Source of the DNA: Ceratodon purpureus
Lineage: Eukaryota; Streptophyta; Bryopsida; Pseudoditrichales; Ditrichaceae
Assembly: GCA_014871385.1 (NCBI GenBank)
Contig: CM026426.1
Coordinates: 38,347,799 to 38,411,798, forward strand
Direction: 5' to 3'
Length of the DNA: 64,000 nt
The position numbers and the translations under genes were made by a program. How positions within the stretch are numbered: the first letter of the stretch is position 1; every line of letters begins with the position of its first letter. The notes under the pieces are model-generated. The model had not been told where the DNA came from, searched no databases, and worked only from the letters and a program-made list of their open reading frames with translations. Positions 1-13,131 of this stretch are shown here, in pieces.

Positions 1-438
1 TCCCCATGGACCGTGCCTCGTTACTTGCAGGTTCACCCATGAATCCCTCTCCAGCTTCACGCCTACCCATTGGTTGATTTTGTCTACATGGTTGTGAATC
101 ATGATGGATTGGACAACGTCACAATCTTGGGAGGAAATGTGAGCACAAGATGGGAAGGAGCTACAAAAAAGTTGTGTAGAGTCTGGAGGTCACCACCGAA
201 TTGGTGTGTATATAGGTAGTTCGGAGCCAACGTGACTTGGCAACAAGAGAGTGTGTTAGTTGGTGGAGCCGCAGTGTATTTGCATGATGCAAACATGGTA
301 CAATTTCTACGTGACATTTGGGTTCAGTGTCCCGGGCTACTGCATCTTGCTACCAAGAGGAGGCTCTACTACCATCGGTGTCAACTACAAGACATGATGA
401 CAGTAGTTTATACCCTTGAACTATTTGTGTACCTGTAA
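1..438 (+). pseudogene. unidentified decayed ORF fragment, cut by window edge
   Basis: Frame 1 reads from the window edge to a TAA at 436-438 and is broken by TGA at 40-42 and TAG at 217-219. The parts between look protein-like (VDFVYMVVNHDG, then DANMVQFLRDIWVQC) and end with Leu/Arg-rich and His/Cys residues. I recognise no domain. It may be the 3' end of a transposon gene lying to the left. The antisense ORF over 99-317 is probably its shadow. Confidence 0.3.
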
Positions 439-3420
439 TTAGTATGTTTTACTTATTGTAGTATTCAAATTGACTTTGAACGGTTATTTCTCTTTAATTT
501 TTAGAGCTATGTTTTGATTTCATAATATATTATAATTTCACGAAATATTGCTCCAAACATTGTGATTTCTAGATTCATTGTTTCATTAACACTTTTATAT
601 CTATTCAAATATGTTAAATATTTATGGAATCATCTTGTACGTTAAACTACAATTGAATATTTACATTTTTTGTTTGTGCGATCCGCATTGGTCAATTGTG
701 TTTTTTTTGCAATGCACTACATGATAAAATAAGTCTTTTTTTGTCTCCTTTTAGTTTTTGGTTTTATATTTATGTATATTTGTATTATTCACTAGATTTT
801 AAATATGTTTTTACATAAACGGGGTTTAATATGTTTTCTAAATATTTTAATATATACCAAGGAAATCTTATATTTCTTATATGTTTTTTAAATCATTTTC
901 ATATATGTTCTTTATTTCTTTTTTTAATTTTTTTTTGTTTTTTTATATATTTTTTTTATGGTTCTTGATTTTCTATCAATCTCATTGTAACCCGCGCTTT
1001 TATTCTTATTTCTTTAAATCATATTCTAGTTTTGGTCATTACGTTTTATAACACCCCTCTCTTTCTTCATGCTTTTCTATTTTTGCTTTTACCCACCTTC
1101 CTTCACCTTTCTTCAACACTTGTGTTTTCTTCATTTTATTTTATTTAATTATGCTTTTTCCTTTATTCATGCTTTTTTATCATTGCTGCCTCATTGTTTT
1201 TGTTTTTTATAACCTTAAAGCTAGAAATTCCATGAACAATTGAAATATTTGCATAAATTGAGTTGTAAGAATGCTTGAGCATCTTGTTCGTTATCTCAGT
1301 AAGCCTCTCACTTTCGAAGGTTATCCATTGACTTGCATGTTTTTATTTGTTGTACTCGGGCTTGACAATAGAAGACACTTACAGAGGTTCTTAAGCCTAG
1401 CTATGATCTCCAATGCCATCCTTTAACCCATCGGTGTGAGATATTCTTTCCACTGAGTCGCCTAAAGTTTACTCCAGTAAACCAACACAAACAAATCACT
1501 CAGTAACATAAGAAAATGCAGAAAGAACAAAGAAAATTGTTGCAAAAGGGGTAGCGTTATGAAAGAAACTTCAATTCAAGACGTGTAACAACAAGAAACT
1601 TTTGCAGTTCTTCACATTTTTCTAATTCATATTCTAATTTTTTTAATTCATTCATTTTATCACCTCTCTCTATATAAATTGCTTTTCTATTTTTGCTTTT
1701 CTACGTTGGTTATACTTCTCTCTCTTTTCCTTCTATCACATTTTATTGATTCCAATTGTTCACTTTTTTTTGTCCCTTTTTTTTTAGCTTTGCTCATGCA
1801 TGCTTTTCTAATTTGGCGTTTCTTTATTTTTTATTTACTTTTTATTGAACTTTTTATTTTTTTACATTCTTCTTCATAATGTGGAATTGGCAAGATATTA
1901 AAAAATAAAGAAATAAGAAAGGAAAGTATAGCTGTAAAATATATTTAATTCATACAAATTGAGGATATATAGTTATAGAACATATTTTATTTAGTTTTAT
2001 TCTTTTAACTATTCCCTTCATGTTTCTGTATTTCCTTCTTCATTATTGCTTTGCCCTTTTTTTATGTACCCCTCTCTTCTTTCATGCTCCTCTATTTTTC
2101 AGTTTTCTATCTCTGCATATTCTGGCTTTTTTATTTTTTCTTATGCTGGCTTTTATATTTTGACTTTTCTACTTTTGATTATTTAATTTTTATTTATTTT
2201 TCTAGTGTTGTTTTATTCTGTATGTTGTCGACGGGGAATTTGCCACATATTTAAAAATGTAAAAAAATCAGACGGTTGGAATATATAGCTATAGAACATA
2301 TTTCATTTTAAAAATATGATTTTCTCTTTCATCCATTCTTCTTTTCAGAATCTCCCACTCCCCTTCATCTTTATTTATTTTCCTTCATCATTTATTCCCT
2401 TCATAATTCTTTATTACCTTCTTCATTCTTCATTTGTATTTTTATTTATTTTTACTTCACTGTCTTCATCTCTCTTTAATCCCTTCATATTTCTTTATTT
2501 TATTTTATTGTTTTACTTCACTTTCCTCATTCTTTATTTGTCTTTTTTTTAATTTTTTAATTTTTTTTTTAATTTTTTAATTTTTAAATTTTTTTAAAAT
2601 TTTTTTTACTTCATTGACTTCAGCTCTCTTTCATCTGTTCATTTTTTTTTAGCCCCCTCTTCTCTCTTCTACCTCTTATTATTCTTCTTATTTCTTTATT
2701 TCATTCCCTCATCTTTCTTTGTTCCCCTCATATTTTTTCATTCTTTTGATTTTTGTTCATCTTTTTTACTTTCGTTCATCTTAATTCCTACCCTCACTTT
2801 ATCTTATGTGTTTTATCCTTCTTCTCATTCTTATATTCTTCCTATTATTTCTCTTCATTTTTTATTTTATTTTTCTCATTTTTCTTTATTCCTATTTTCT
2901 TAATTCCCATATGTCTTTTTTCTCATTTTTCTTTTTTTTCTCATTTTTCTTTTTCTGCTCTCCCTCTCCTTCTCTCCCTCTCCCTCTCCCTCTCCCTCTC
3001 CCTCTCCCTCCCTCCCCTTCGTCTATCTTCTCTCTATCCATCCCTTTCTCTCCCTTGCTCTTGCAAAGACTGTAGAATTTACATCATATAAAAAAATTAA
3101 AAAATTAAAAAAGATATATACGTTATTTTTTTGTGTGTTTATATCCACCTTTTTATTCTCTTATTCTTTCTTTTATTTTCCTTCATTTTTACATTTTTTT
3201 TTTCATTTTCCCTTTGTCCCTTTGTCTTTCTCCTTCCGCTTATTTCTTTTTCTTGATTTCCTTCTTTCTTTTTTCTCTCCCTCTCCCTCTCTCTCTCCCC
3301 TTCCTCTATTTTCTCTCTATCCATCCGTCTCTCCCCCTTATTCTCGATGACGTGGAATTTACATCATATAAAAAATTTTAAAAAGTTAATAAGTTATATA
3401 TATTATTTTTTAATTATGTT
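439..3420. repeat. AT-rich, then pyrimidine-rich low-complexity tract
   Basis: This is about 3 kb of T-rich and then TTC/CTT/TCTCC-rich sequence on the plus strand. Short ORFs here are Phe/Leu/Ser strings forced by composition, and I reject them as genes. Similar tracts occur at 19,860-20,395 and 51,765-52,260, so this may be a dispersed AT/pyrimidine family. No gene is seen. Confidence 0.7.
2973..3012. repeat. (TCTCCC)n microsatellite
   Basis: About six hexamer copies of CCCTCT/TCTCCC inside the pyrimidine tract. A shorter CCCTCT stretch recurs near 3,278-3,300. Confidence 0.85.
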
Positions 3421-3426
3421 CTACAA

Positions 3427-3508
3427 CAGTGGTCGAACAATTATCAACAGTGGTCAAACGAGTATCAACAGTGGTTGAACGAGTATCAATAGTGGAAAAA
3501 CAAGTATC
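3427..3508 (+). repeat. 21-bp tandem repeat, 4 units, encoding a heptad
   Basis: Units lie at 3,427-3,447, 3,448-3,468, 3,469-3,489 and a divergent 3,490-3,508. The core reads CAGTGGTyrAACgAgTATCAA. In frame +3 the units encode seven-residue repeats (TVVKRVS, TVVERVS), a coiled-coil-like periodicity, inside a 104-aa ORF at 3,429-3,743 that I do not otherwise recognise. Confidence 0.8.
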
Positions 3509-4296
3509 TCCGGTTCATATCCACCACATTGGAAGAACGGGTATCAACTTGACAGACCGCCTCGACTCGCCCCGGGTCAGACCATCCATCTTCCCCGTTC
3601 GGGTATTGACCTTGGGATCTCTGTCGGGTATCGACAGCGGGTATCGATTTCCCATTCTTCTAACCTCGCCCCCGGATCAGACCATGTATCATCCCCTTTA
3701 CAAAATCTACGACTCTCGGGCTTTTGATAAACAGATTCTATGATCACCTAAACTAGTGGCGTGATCGGTAACATTCATGTCACTATGAACACTATTGTCC
3801 TTGTAACCGTATCCACTCTGCAAAGTTGATTGTTCCTTACTGTCCTAGGCTGTTGACTCCAACCATTAATTTAAGTAGTAATGATACTAGTAACTCTAGA
3901 AGTTGCATCACAACGCCGCCTAACCGTCGGATGTAGAATCAGTGACTCCATATGCATTAGGAGATTTTGAGTGAACCCAATGTGAAGGCCCTAGGCTGTT
4001 GACTTCAATTAAAGGTTTACTTGATACTCATCATCTGGGACTCCTAGAAGTTGCATCAACTTGAATAACTAAGCAACGCAAATAAATCAATTCCATCCGG
4101 ATGGAGTATAGTCATCGTTGTGGACCTTCCTTTCAGTACCCCAGGTTTTGGAAATCGCAACATCGTAGAGCCGTTCTTGTTGGAGCTAACGGTGCAGAGT
4201 TGAGTCGTTGAGCTGAGGTCTGAGAGTCTGTGTGAGGTGGATCAAAGTGTAGGAGTCGACGGTTTACGGTAGCTCAAAATAGTTTAATGTTCGGAG
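3509..4296. other. no recognised gene; upstream of the 4.3-kb pseudogene
   Basis: It holds the rest of the 104-aa ORF (to 3,743) and about 550 bp without coding signal. The phrase CCTAGGCTGTTGACT occurs near 3,844 and again near 3,990, each followed within about 60 bp by a CTAGAAGTTGCATCA copy. This is a degenerate direct repeat of about 145 bp. Confidence 0.4.
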
Positions 4297-6506
4297 ATGG
4301 GTCCACGAGGTGCAAAGAGGGCTGCGAATGTAAGCAGTGTCGACGGCAGTGGATAAAAAATGGACACCCACACAAGTCAATGGGAAGCGCCCTTCGACCT
4401 CGCAAGATTTTCAGCCGTGCTTGCTCGTCAGTTAGTATCTCTTGCACAGTTCCTACTGGGAGGTCAAAACGTGACATACGATGCTGCTTTCTTCAAGCGC
4501 GTGGTGAATCCATACGACCGCGGCTTAGTCATGGGCGACTTCACCGAACAGAAGTGCCCTTGCTACAAGTGGAAGGCCGATATTACTTCTCTAATGCAAA
4601 GAACAAGAAGATCTGGGATGCTGCGCTCACCCTCTACATTCAAGTGTATGGGGGTCCACCTGAAAAAGGGGGCATCGGTGCCCAATTCCTCCGCGTTGTC
4701 TACATGGAGACTATGCACGGGCAGAAAGTCAATTGGGCAGAGTGGGCGGCGATGATCACCACCGACCGCTTGAAGAACGCTGGACGCAACCCACTGAAGT
4801 TGACCCCACCTGCTCTCAGGGAGTAGATTGAGCAGATATTGAAGATCCTCGGAGAGCAGCCACCATCCAAAGGCGCAGGGGAGAATCTAACTGACGTGTC
4901 TCTATAGCTCGCAATTACCGACTCGGCGACCAACGTGTTGCATGCGGATCAGGGTCCCTCCTCGAGGAGGAAGGTGGTTCAGGCCTTTGACGGCCCCTTT
5001 GTGCTCCCGGTACCCATCGAGGCATGAGAAGGGGGCCAAGTCAGCTGACATGGAAAAGGCCGTTGCAAAAATGGAGACCCAGCAGCCCTCCATGTGAGCC
5101 GAAGTGGACCAAATTTGAAGACAGGTGGATGCAGGAGAGAGCTGCTTAAGAAGCTACGGGAAGATTGTAAACAATTGAAGGTCTAGCTCTCATGGGCAAA
5201 CCTCCAGCATACTTGGATTGATGCGGAGTCTACTCGACTAGGGGATGCATTCACTGAAATGCATGCCAGGCGGTTGTTGCACATTGAACAAGGCAATACT
5301 CGAGGGATGAAGGATGTCAACCACAAAATGTGGAAGAATGTGCAAGAGCTCGCAGCCGTGACCAAGAAACTCGACGTTGCCGATGGAAAGATCTCAGCAT
5401 TGGAGGCATCATTCGAGGAGAGTGAGGGAAAGATTTATGCTCTTGAGGTCTCATTGAAGGAACTCACTAATTGGAAACAACAGGTGATTTTGGAGACAAC
5501 ACTAGTGAAGCCACATGGATTTTTTTGGAAGCTCCTATACCAATTGCAAGAACTCCATTTTGAAATTGATTTGCCATGTCCTTGTTGCAACATGTTTTTT
5601 GTCGAAACTTGTGTTGTCCCATTTAGTTGCGGTTGTTTCTTCCATCCCCATTGCATGTGGAATATTGTCCTTGTTGGAGGCAACAGTTGTCCACGGTGTT
5701 TGAAGACAGCCACTCCTCGTTGGATGGCTCAATAAGGGTTTCCTCTATCCACCGAGCAATCTCACGTTGTCACACAGACTCTAATGGACATGGAGAGCCT
5801 TGGGTGGATGGAGCCCGGTGATTGCGCTGCACGACATTGGGGTCTGAAAAAAAGAAACCGCAAAACTGATAGTAACGTGGAATCACCGGGTGTGAAGATC
5901 TAGGTGGTTGAAGCATCATCGACGTCCATTAATCAGAAGGAGAGTCCATCGAAGACTGGATGTGAGGAGGACGTGGACATGGAGCCCATGCAGGTACATG
6001 AAGAGCCCGTTCTAGAAGCACAATAGTTGATGAAGACGAGGCTAGATGAGGATCACTTCGTCAGCCACTTGTCATATGCAGGAGTAACGGAGTTAATCCG
6101 TGAAGCGAAGTTGCTGGATGCAAGGAACAGCTCCCTAAGCCGTGGACCGCCAAAGGATAAGAACAAAGAGCCGTTGTTGATTCCAGATATTGCATTGGAG
6201 TCAAAGTCGGCAATTCACTTAGAACTTGGAGTACAACTTACCAATGTTTCACCCAACCTTAACAAGGACGCAGAAGAGTTGGAGCCAAAGATGTTGGATC
6301 AGAAGATTAGCAAAGAACCTTCGTTGGTTTTAGCGGACTCAGATTCGAAGGTGCAGGAGCGATAGGGTGAAGAAGCGTTACTAATTGTCTTGGCCTCGTT
6401 GGATGCACATGTGGCAGATCAGAACAACAGACTAACAAAAGAGGACAAAGCGGAGTTGGAGAATGTGATGACAGGTTTGTTTGCAATTAGTGATAGTTTT
6501 CCTTAA
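4297..6506 (+). pseudogene. decayed TE-like gene: N-terminal NW domain, coiled coil, RING-like finger
   Basis: Most of a roughly 730-codon protein can be followed through about 15 in-frame stops and one frameshift near 4,575. The start is the ATG at 4,297 (MGPRGAKRAANV). The first block includes CPCYKWK and then KVNWAEWA at about 4,730, which aligns with PVNWCAFG and LVNWALYG in the minus-strand SET genes of elements A and B. A coiled coil follows (about 5,250-5,480). Next comes a RING-like finger (5,573-5,700) with CPCC, CVVPFSCGCFFHPHC and CPRC; the usual CGH is CGC. An acidic tail runs to the TAA at 6,504-6,506. I infer a third, SET-less relative of the A/B minus-strand gene. Function is unknown. 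Confidence 0.55.
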
Positions 6507-9500
6507 GCAAATTCATGAATGTGCTCGATACCACATGCTATGACAAACGACTTGCATTTTAAAGGACAAGTGCTTGCTTGTCCAGTGACATGAACACTGT
6601 AGATATTCTAGATTCCAAACAGAAACACTAATCACTTTGCATTTGTTTTGAATTCCTGGCTAATGCTTGTTTAAATTTTGTTCTTCTTTTCTTTTAAATT
6701 TGTGGTTGTGGCTTATGTCTTGTTCTGGCTGCATATTTTTTGTAGCTTATGTCTTGTTCTGGCTAAGAAGTGTTTTCACATTGAGGGAGTAAGTAGTCTT
6801 AAGGAAAACAGCAAATACCACTTTTTATTGTGCTCCATTAAACAAATTCTCAATCGATGAGTTGCTCTATAAACATATTTTCTTAATGTCAAAACCTCAC
6901 AGTCAAATGAGGAGCTGTCTATCTAGAGTGTGAACACGTCCCTACCAACACTATACCTCGCGCTCTCTAAGAACAATGGAATTCCGAACGGAAACTAACA
7001 CAGGGTCCATTATTTTCTGTCCACAGCTTCCGTCAATAATATCACAAAGTCTTCATCCATCCAGTCCACATGGACAACAAGAAACTTCAAAGCCACAATT
7101 AGATAATTTTGCTGGTTGGCGTCTACTGTCGCGTGGCACTTGGGGGAAAATTGAATTGAATCATGTACTCCATAGTGGTTGCAATCCATTGGACGATGGA
7201 CTCTAAAAACCATATTCATTAAATTGAGACTTTTCATAGTCTCAATTTAATGCTTGACTTTAGATTCTTCATTGATTTCTTGATTGATTTTATATTTATG
7301 AGAAATGTTTTTTACCATATATGGGAATATTATCCTCGAGTTGAGGATAATCTATAATTAGAAAGTCAAAACAGTTCAAATTTTCACAAAACAATTGCTG
7401 AAATTGTAGGTAGAAAGTCTCAAAGTTCTGAAATTGTCTCAAAATAACGAATATGGTCATTCTGGCGGAAAGATATAGTTGAGCTCAGGTTTCTTGTTCT
7501 TGCTGAGTGGCATGGACGGCCATGTCCAGTAGCTTCCATGTGGCACAACCCATGGTGATGTCAAATTTGTGGTATCAATAGAGTTAGGCTAATAGAACGT
7601 TTAAAAGATAGGGCCCTACACTAGCCTCAAGTTCTTTCTAATGGTATTCTCCAAATTGATAGCCGGGTGCAACAGAGCCATGTTGTTAATTGCTATTTAT
7701 TACCTAAGAAGGTCTAGCTACTCCTACTTTTGACTATTGTTGGCCGAATGGTTGAAGGGGCCTGATTAGGTCTCGATGCTACTAGAGTGAAGAATACTTC
7801 CGTTGGAGGCATGGATATGCGTTTGCTGTTGTGGCTCGCGAAGGTAGGTCCTATAGTTGGTTTGTCTATCTTCTTTGAAGCAGGGGCATGACATTTGGTG
7901 TCCATTGTATGTCAAGGTGGTAGTTGGAAGGCTATTGGTGGCATTGTTGACGCACTCTCTTCTCTTAACTGCCATGAGATAGAATTCAGGCAAGTATTTA
8001 AGGCGAGGGACACATCCATGTAATTGGTCTACTCTGAGAATACCCGGAATACTTTAAAAGGGTATTCCTACTCTACACAAATCCTTTCCTAAAGCCTTCA
8101 CAAGGGCCGACCTATCATATTGTAATCCTCCTCGACGCTTGTAAAACCACAAAAACACAACTCAAAGAGTTGGCTTTGGCTTACGGTAAAAAGTCAACTA
8201 CCTCAAGTAAAAGTCTAAAATTTATCTAATTAGATGATTTAAGGCAAAAGATAAATGACTTACACTAACCCTAATCAATTAGTAGCTCGAAATGGTTTTA
8301 CATACTTAATTACTTCTTTCTTCAACTCTCTTGATTAACGACGTAATTATGGATTGTTCTTTCTTAAGCTACTAATTCTTTATGTTTTATCTTATTATGG
8401 ACTCACATGCAAAAAGTAACGTTCAAATTCATCAAAAACCAAAGGCATCAAAAATTAACATCAAACGAAGAGTTTTAAAAGAACAAGGCACAAATTGGTC
8501 CACAAAAAAAACAATCACATACAACTTTATAATTTTTTTGTTGTGCCAAGATGCACAATTTCAACATATAAAAACCACAACCTAACAATAAATCCAAGGG
8601 AGTAAAATCAACTCCTCAAAACAAAGAAACACAAAAAATTAATAGAACTTAAGTTCACCTGCAGTTCTAAACAGCTTATACATACAACTTCTCGTCACTA
8701 CCCAACTGGTTTGAACGGCCACAACTTTGAATTGACAGCCTCCATGCTCAGCAAGTATCGGTTGAATCACCGGCAACTTTCTACCTCGTAGCCCCTTCAA
8801 CATCAGCTGACCACTATATCTCCAACACTTGAACAGATAGAAAAAGAAATGAAATATCAACCGCCCTTCTTTCCGAGCTGCAGCTCGCGGCCAAACCTCC
8901 AACCGCACTACTCGGCCTCCAGCCAAAACACACACATCGCTCCTAACACTGTAAGCCCCGACTTCTCTCACCCAGACACGGCATCCCCGGGATCACTGCC
9001 TACCTCAAGCGGAGTCACAGACCATAGAAAAGGAGAGTCTCTCTTTCTAGCTACATGCAAAAACCTTCAGCCCACGACCTCAACCCGAAGCTTACCAGTT
9101 TGCTTCTCGAGCTCGCAACTGCATGCACTTCTCAGTCAACACCACACCAACTTCTCCACTGTCCAAAAGTTCCGGACTTTGATCCCGCATGCAGTCGCCC
9201 ATCGTCACAGCTTTCAACTTGCACCGAACTCCTACCTTCCTTCGGCCTCTTGTTGAACCAGCCAACCTCCTTCTAAACAACCGTCTTCCTCCTAACAGCA
9301 ACCGAACCTCCCAAGCAACACCGCTGCAACCAGGCAATGCAGCTCTTCTTGGTCATACCTTTCTCACCTAGACCTTTAACCAAAATCGTTAACCTTCAAT
9401 CATCTACTTGCCGTTAACCAAAGCTCTCAGCACTCCCATCTTGGCGTCTCCGTCTTGCGCGGACAGCAGCAACCAATCTAACGAAATCTCAACTGGGATA

Positions 9501-10842
9501 CAACAAAAGAACCATTGCCACTGCTTGTCGCCGGAATTTTTGGGAGTCACCAAGTGACCTGAAGCTCTTTTGCAGCCGACCTCCTAATCAACCGCTCCTT
9601 TGCTCCTGAGCTCTGAGCTTCTCCACCACTTCTATCTACCTGATTCCCACTCTCTACTCTCCCAACCTTCTACATACTCACCAAAGCCAACACACTCGTG
9701 ATCTCAATAGTTCTTAGATTACTAACCGTAACTCCTAATTTTATGCTTCCAACTAGCAAGCAACTTCTCGTTACTCGCTCTCCTAATCCACACTGCCCAC
9801 TATTGACCAACTCCCTACCCAATTTCTCACACACACTCCCTAATCCTACCTAACCACCAGCCGCTCTTACCCCTAATTCCTCTATCAAAACAGCCACTGC
9901 CTCTCAGCCTGCTCTCGGCCCATACACCATCTCATGCTCATGCCATTCATGCACATCCATGCACATCATATGCTAAACTCCCACTAGCTAGCCTCTTTTC
10001 CTCCTAACTTATTCCTTACTCACATTTTTTCCTAAATTTGAGAGATCATTCAACTCTGTTCTTCTTTTTTCTAGACTCATGTGGTAACTAACTATACCAC
10101 TTAAGTTATAATAATGTAATATCCAAATAAGATGTAGGTTTGAAGGGGAAAAAATTGTAAACCTCCAAAACTAAATTGGTAATTTGGCAATTTCATTTGA
10201 CAACTACCATTAACTATTAGATTCCATGTTTCTTGAACCACGACTTCTTTAGTTCTTAAAACTAGGATCCTGGTCGTGTCCACTTCCATACTTTTAAACT
10301 AACTTTCCTGCTTCTCAACAATAGTTTGTCTTGATTTGCACGCCTGTCCATAGATTGTGGCGGCCACATAAATGCAGCCGCCTTGAATTCTTCAATTTGA
10401 AGTTGGAAAAACAAAAAATATAAAATTGAAGGTGGGATAATGAGAAAAATAAAAGAAGAAAAGGAAATAAAGGAAAAAAAACGGAAATTAGATTTTAAGA
10501 GGAAATTAGAAATAGGTAAAGTAAAAATTAAAAGAGGAATTGGAATTTAGAAGACGAAGAGAAATAAACAAAAATAAGAAATTAGAGGAATAAAACCTAA
10601 GAATTTTGGATGAATTTATTAATAATAGAATAATTAGTATTTAAGAGTCTAACTACGCTAGTTTTGGTCAATTTTAATCTAAAAAGTGTAAATTCTTACT
10701 AAACTAAGATATTGATAAGAAATTTCACTCTAGTAAAATATAAAGAAGTAAGAGATATTAAAATGTATAATCTACAAGTAAGAACTAATTTTGTTATGGT
10801 AGTGCCATCAAGGCACTAGTAGTCTTCTAAAGAATTTAGACC
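6507..10842. other. 4.3 kb without a recognised gene
   Basis: I found only short ORFs without domains. 7,300-8,400 is AT-rich. 8,640-10,000 is C-rich on the plus strand, with many CTAAC/CCTAAT words like a 5' leader or LTR, and has short ORFs on both strands (8,849-9,256 plus; 8,639-8,971 minus) that I cannot assign. 10,380-10,800 is purine-rich. No paired LTR or TIR is evident by eye. Confidence 0.4.
7217..7252. repeat. perfect 15-bp hairpin
   Basis: CATTAAATTGAGACT at 7,217-7,231 pairs with its exact complement at 7,238-7,252 across a 6-nt loop. A second stem, ATTATCCTC/GAGGATAAT, lies about 75 bp downstream. They are probably a foldback or MITE remnant. Confidence 0.75.
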
Positions 10843-12985
10843 AGAATAATTAGTATTCCTTGCATCTGCTTCTCGACGTATGTGTCGGAAATAACTGCCC
10901 ATCCAATGTTTCCAACTAGAGTGCATTGGTGGAAAAAACCTCAGTCACACGGTATGGGCCCAACCATAGGGCATTGAATTTTCTTAAAAAGTCTACTTCC
11001 TAGCATCTTGAAGTATCACTAACATTCCAAGAAGTGGCCTCCGCTTCTTGTAGTACTTATCAAATACCGTTTTGCGACGCCTCTGAATCACCTCAATGTG
11101 TTGGGCACTCTGTCTACGATCATCATCCAACTTCTCCAAACGCTCGAAACAACGAACCAAAGTCCTATTGTCAGTCACCCTACTATCAAAGGCAATTCAA
11201 AGTGATGGCACTTTGAAGCCAATGAAAAGGACAGCCTCTACTCCATAAACCAAGGAAAATGGAGTAGCCTGGGTAGTCACTTTGTAAGTAGTCCTATAGG
11301 CTCACAAACCTGCTGACTGCTTGTCATCCCAATCACGCTTGGAGTCTAAAACGGTTCTCGTCAAGATTGTAGCCAATGTCGGATTGACTCTCACTGTATT
11401 CCCATTACTCTGAGGATGGTAAGGTGTGGTCTTTCGATGATCAATCTAGAATCTATGGGTGATTTCTATAACTACCTTGCCAAGAAAATGTTGACCCCTA
11501 TCACTAACAGGATTTTGGGACAACCAAACTAAGCAATCACTTGCGCAAACAAGGAGATAGCTGCAATCTTTTCATTGTTGTCCTTCACAGCATTAGCCTT
11601 GGCCCACTTGGTGAGATACTCAATGGCCACAATGATGTGTTTCATCCGCCTACTAGTATGAGGGTGAATCCCCTATTTCCCAATCGGTACTAATGGAAGA
11701 GAGACATGCAATGGAAGTTCCATGTAGAGGTTGTTACGGGCATAGCAATGGCATGCATTACAATGCTTAGCATAATGGTGACAATCACGGAACAAGGTGG
11801 GCCAATAATATACATCTCGTTGTGCCTACGGCCCGTCAAGGTGCCTGGAAAATGTCCACCATAAGCACTGTCATGACAAGGAGAGAGAATTGCTGGAATC
11901 TCTGAAGGCTCCAGACATCTCCTCAAAATCTCATCCACACCACGGCGATATAAGCGCCCACCTATCAAGGCAAAGTGGCAGCTATTAATCCATACCTTCC
12001 TTCTATTATGCTTGTTCAAGGTGTCTACCAATTTCTGAGTTTTTAGAAACTCAACAATATCTTGGTATCAAATGGGAGTAGATGTGACAAGGAACAAGTT
12101 CTCACCTATCAAGCTATCATCAATAGCCGTGGTACTAGGCTCCCCCTCTAGTCTAGACAAATTGTCAGCCCTTAGATGTTTCTTGCTAGGCTTGTACAAA
12201 ACCTTGTAGTCAAACTCCTCCAACAATAGCACCCATCGTGCAAGCCGTCCACTTAGATCAGCCTTGTTCACTAAGTATTTGATGGTCATGTGATCCACAA
12301 AGAATACTACATTGTTTGACAACAATTAGTGGCAGAATATCTTCACAAAGAAGACCATAGCCAAACACTCATGCTCTGTTGTGGTGTAATTTCTCTTTGC
12401 GGGGTTTAGGTGTCTACTAGCAAAGGCAATGGGGTAAATTCTTCCCTCATCTCCACAAAGTTGGCACAAGGAATTGCCTATTGCAATGATTGAAGCATCA
12501 CAGTAAACATGAAATGGTAACTTCCAGTTTGGAGGCTTCAAGACAGGGTAGGAACTAAGGCTAGTTTTGGGATTGTCAAAAGCTTATTGACACTCTGGAG
12601 TCTACACAAACTGGACTGGTTTATGTTAGAATTTGCTAATGGGAAGAGAAATGGTAGTATAGTCAGGAATTAACTCCCAATACCATCCAATATGTCCCAA
12701 GGTTCTGTGAATTCCCTTGACATCGATAGATAGTGGCAGTTTAATTATCACTTGAACTTTCTCTGGATCTGGCTCTCTACCATCGTTTGATACCACATAT
12801 CCTAGCAAAACACCACTCTAAACTTCTGTAAAGATCTTGTCTGGACTAAGGACAATGCTTGTCTTTCTACACCGTTCAAAGCTTTCACAAACACAGGCCA
12901 AATGAGAGGCCTTTGAAGACTGAGTGCTAAAGTCATCAATGAATACCGTCATTGATGTGTACAATAAGTCCAAGAAGGCATGAGT
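10843..12985 (-). pseudogene. Ty3/gypsy retrotransposon pol remnant (RT end, RNase H, integrase)
   Basis: Read right to left, the reverse-transcriptase end comes first (MTVFIDDFS near 12,960; GYVVSNDGREPDPEK at about 12,800). RNase H follows at 12,541-12,080, with FHVYCDAS, PIAFASRHLNPAKRNYTT, EHECLAMVF, KYLVNKADLSGRLARW and ADNLSRL. The integrase zinc-binding and core region covers 12,031-11,690. An integrase C-terminal motif (ALWLGPYRVTEVF, then LETLDGQLFP) ends near 10,860. Stops at about 12,326 and 12,068 and many beyond 11,690 show decay. Order RT-RNase H-IN identifies Ty3/gypsy. Gag, protease and LTRs are not seen, so the element is truncated, perhaps by the G insertion 140 bp upstream. 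Confidence 0.85.
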
Positions 12986-13131
12986 TATGGAAATAGGTTG
13001 TTATGTGAGAGAATTCACAGGGGGGTATTGGTGAGAGGAGCATAACTCCGTTGTCGCAGTCAAAGAAGTCAATTCAGAAAAGACTACAGCGCTAAGCAAA
13101 AATAATCTCTAATTCAAATAAAAGGAGTGGC

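Noticed and set aside
1679-3381. Phe/Leu-rich small proteins resembling membrane peptides
   Set aside because: These are a composition artefact of the pyrimidine tract; many overlapping frames look the same.
7217-7352. Hairpins as bacterial-type terminators
   Set aside because: The context is eukaryotic, with no gene ending there; foldback remnants are more likely.
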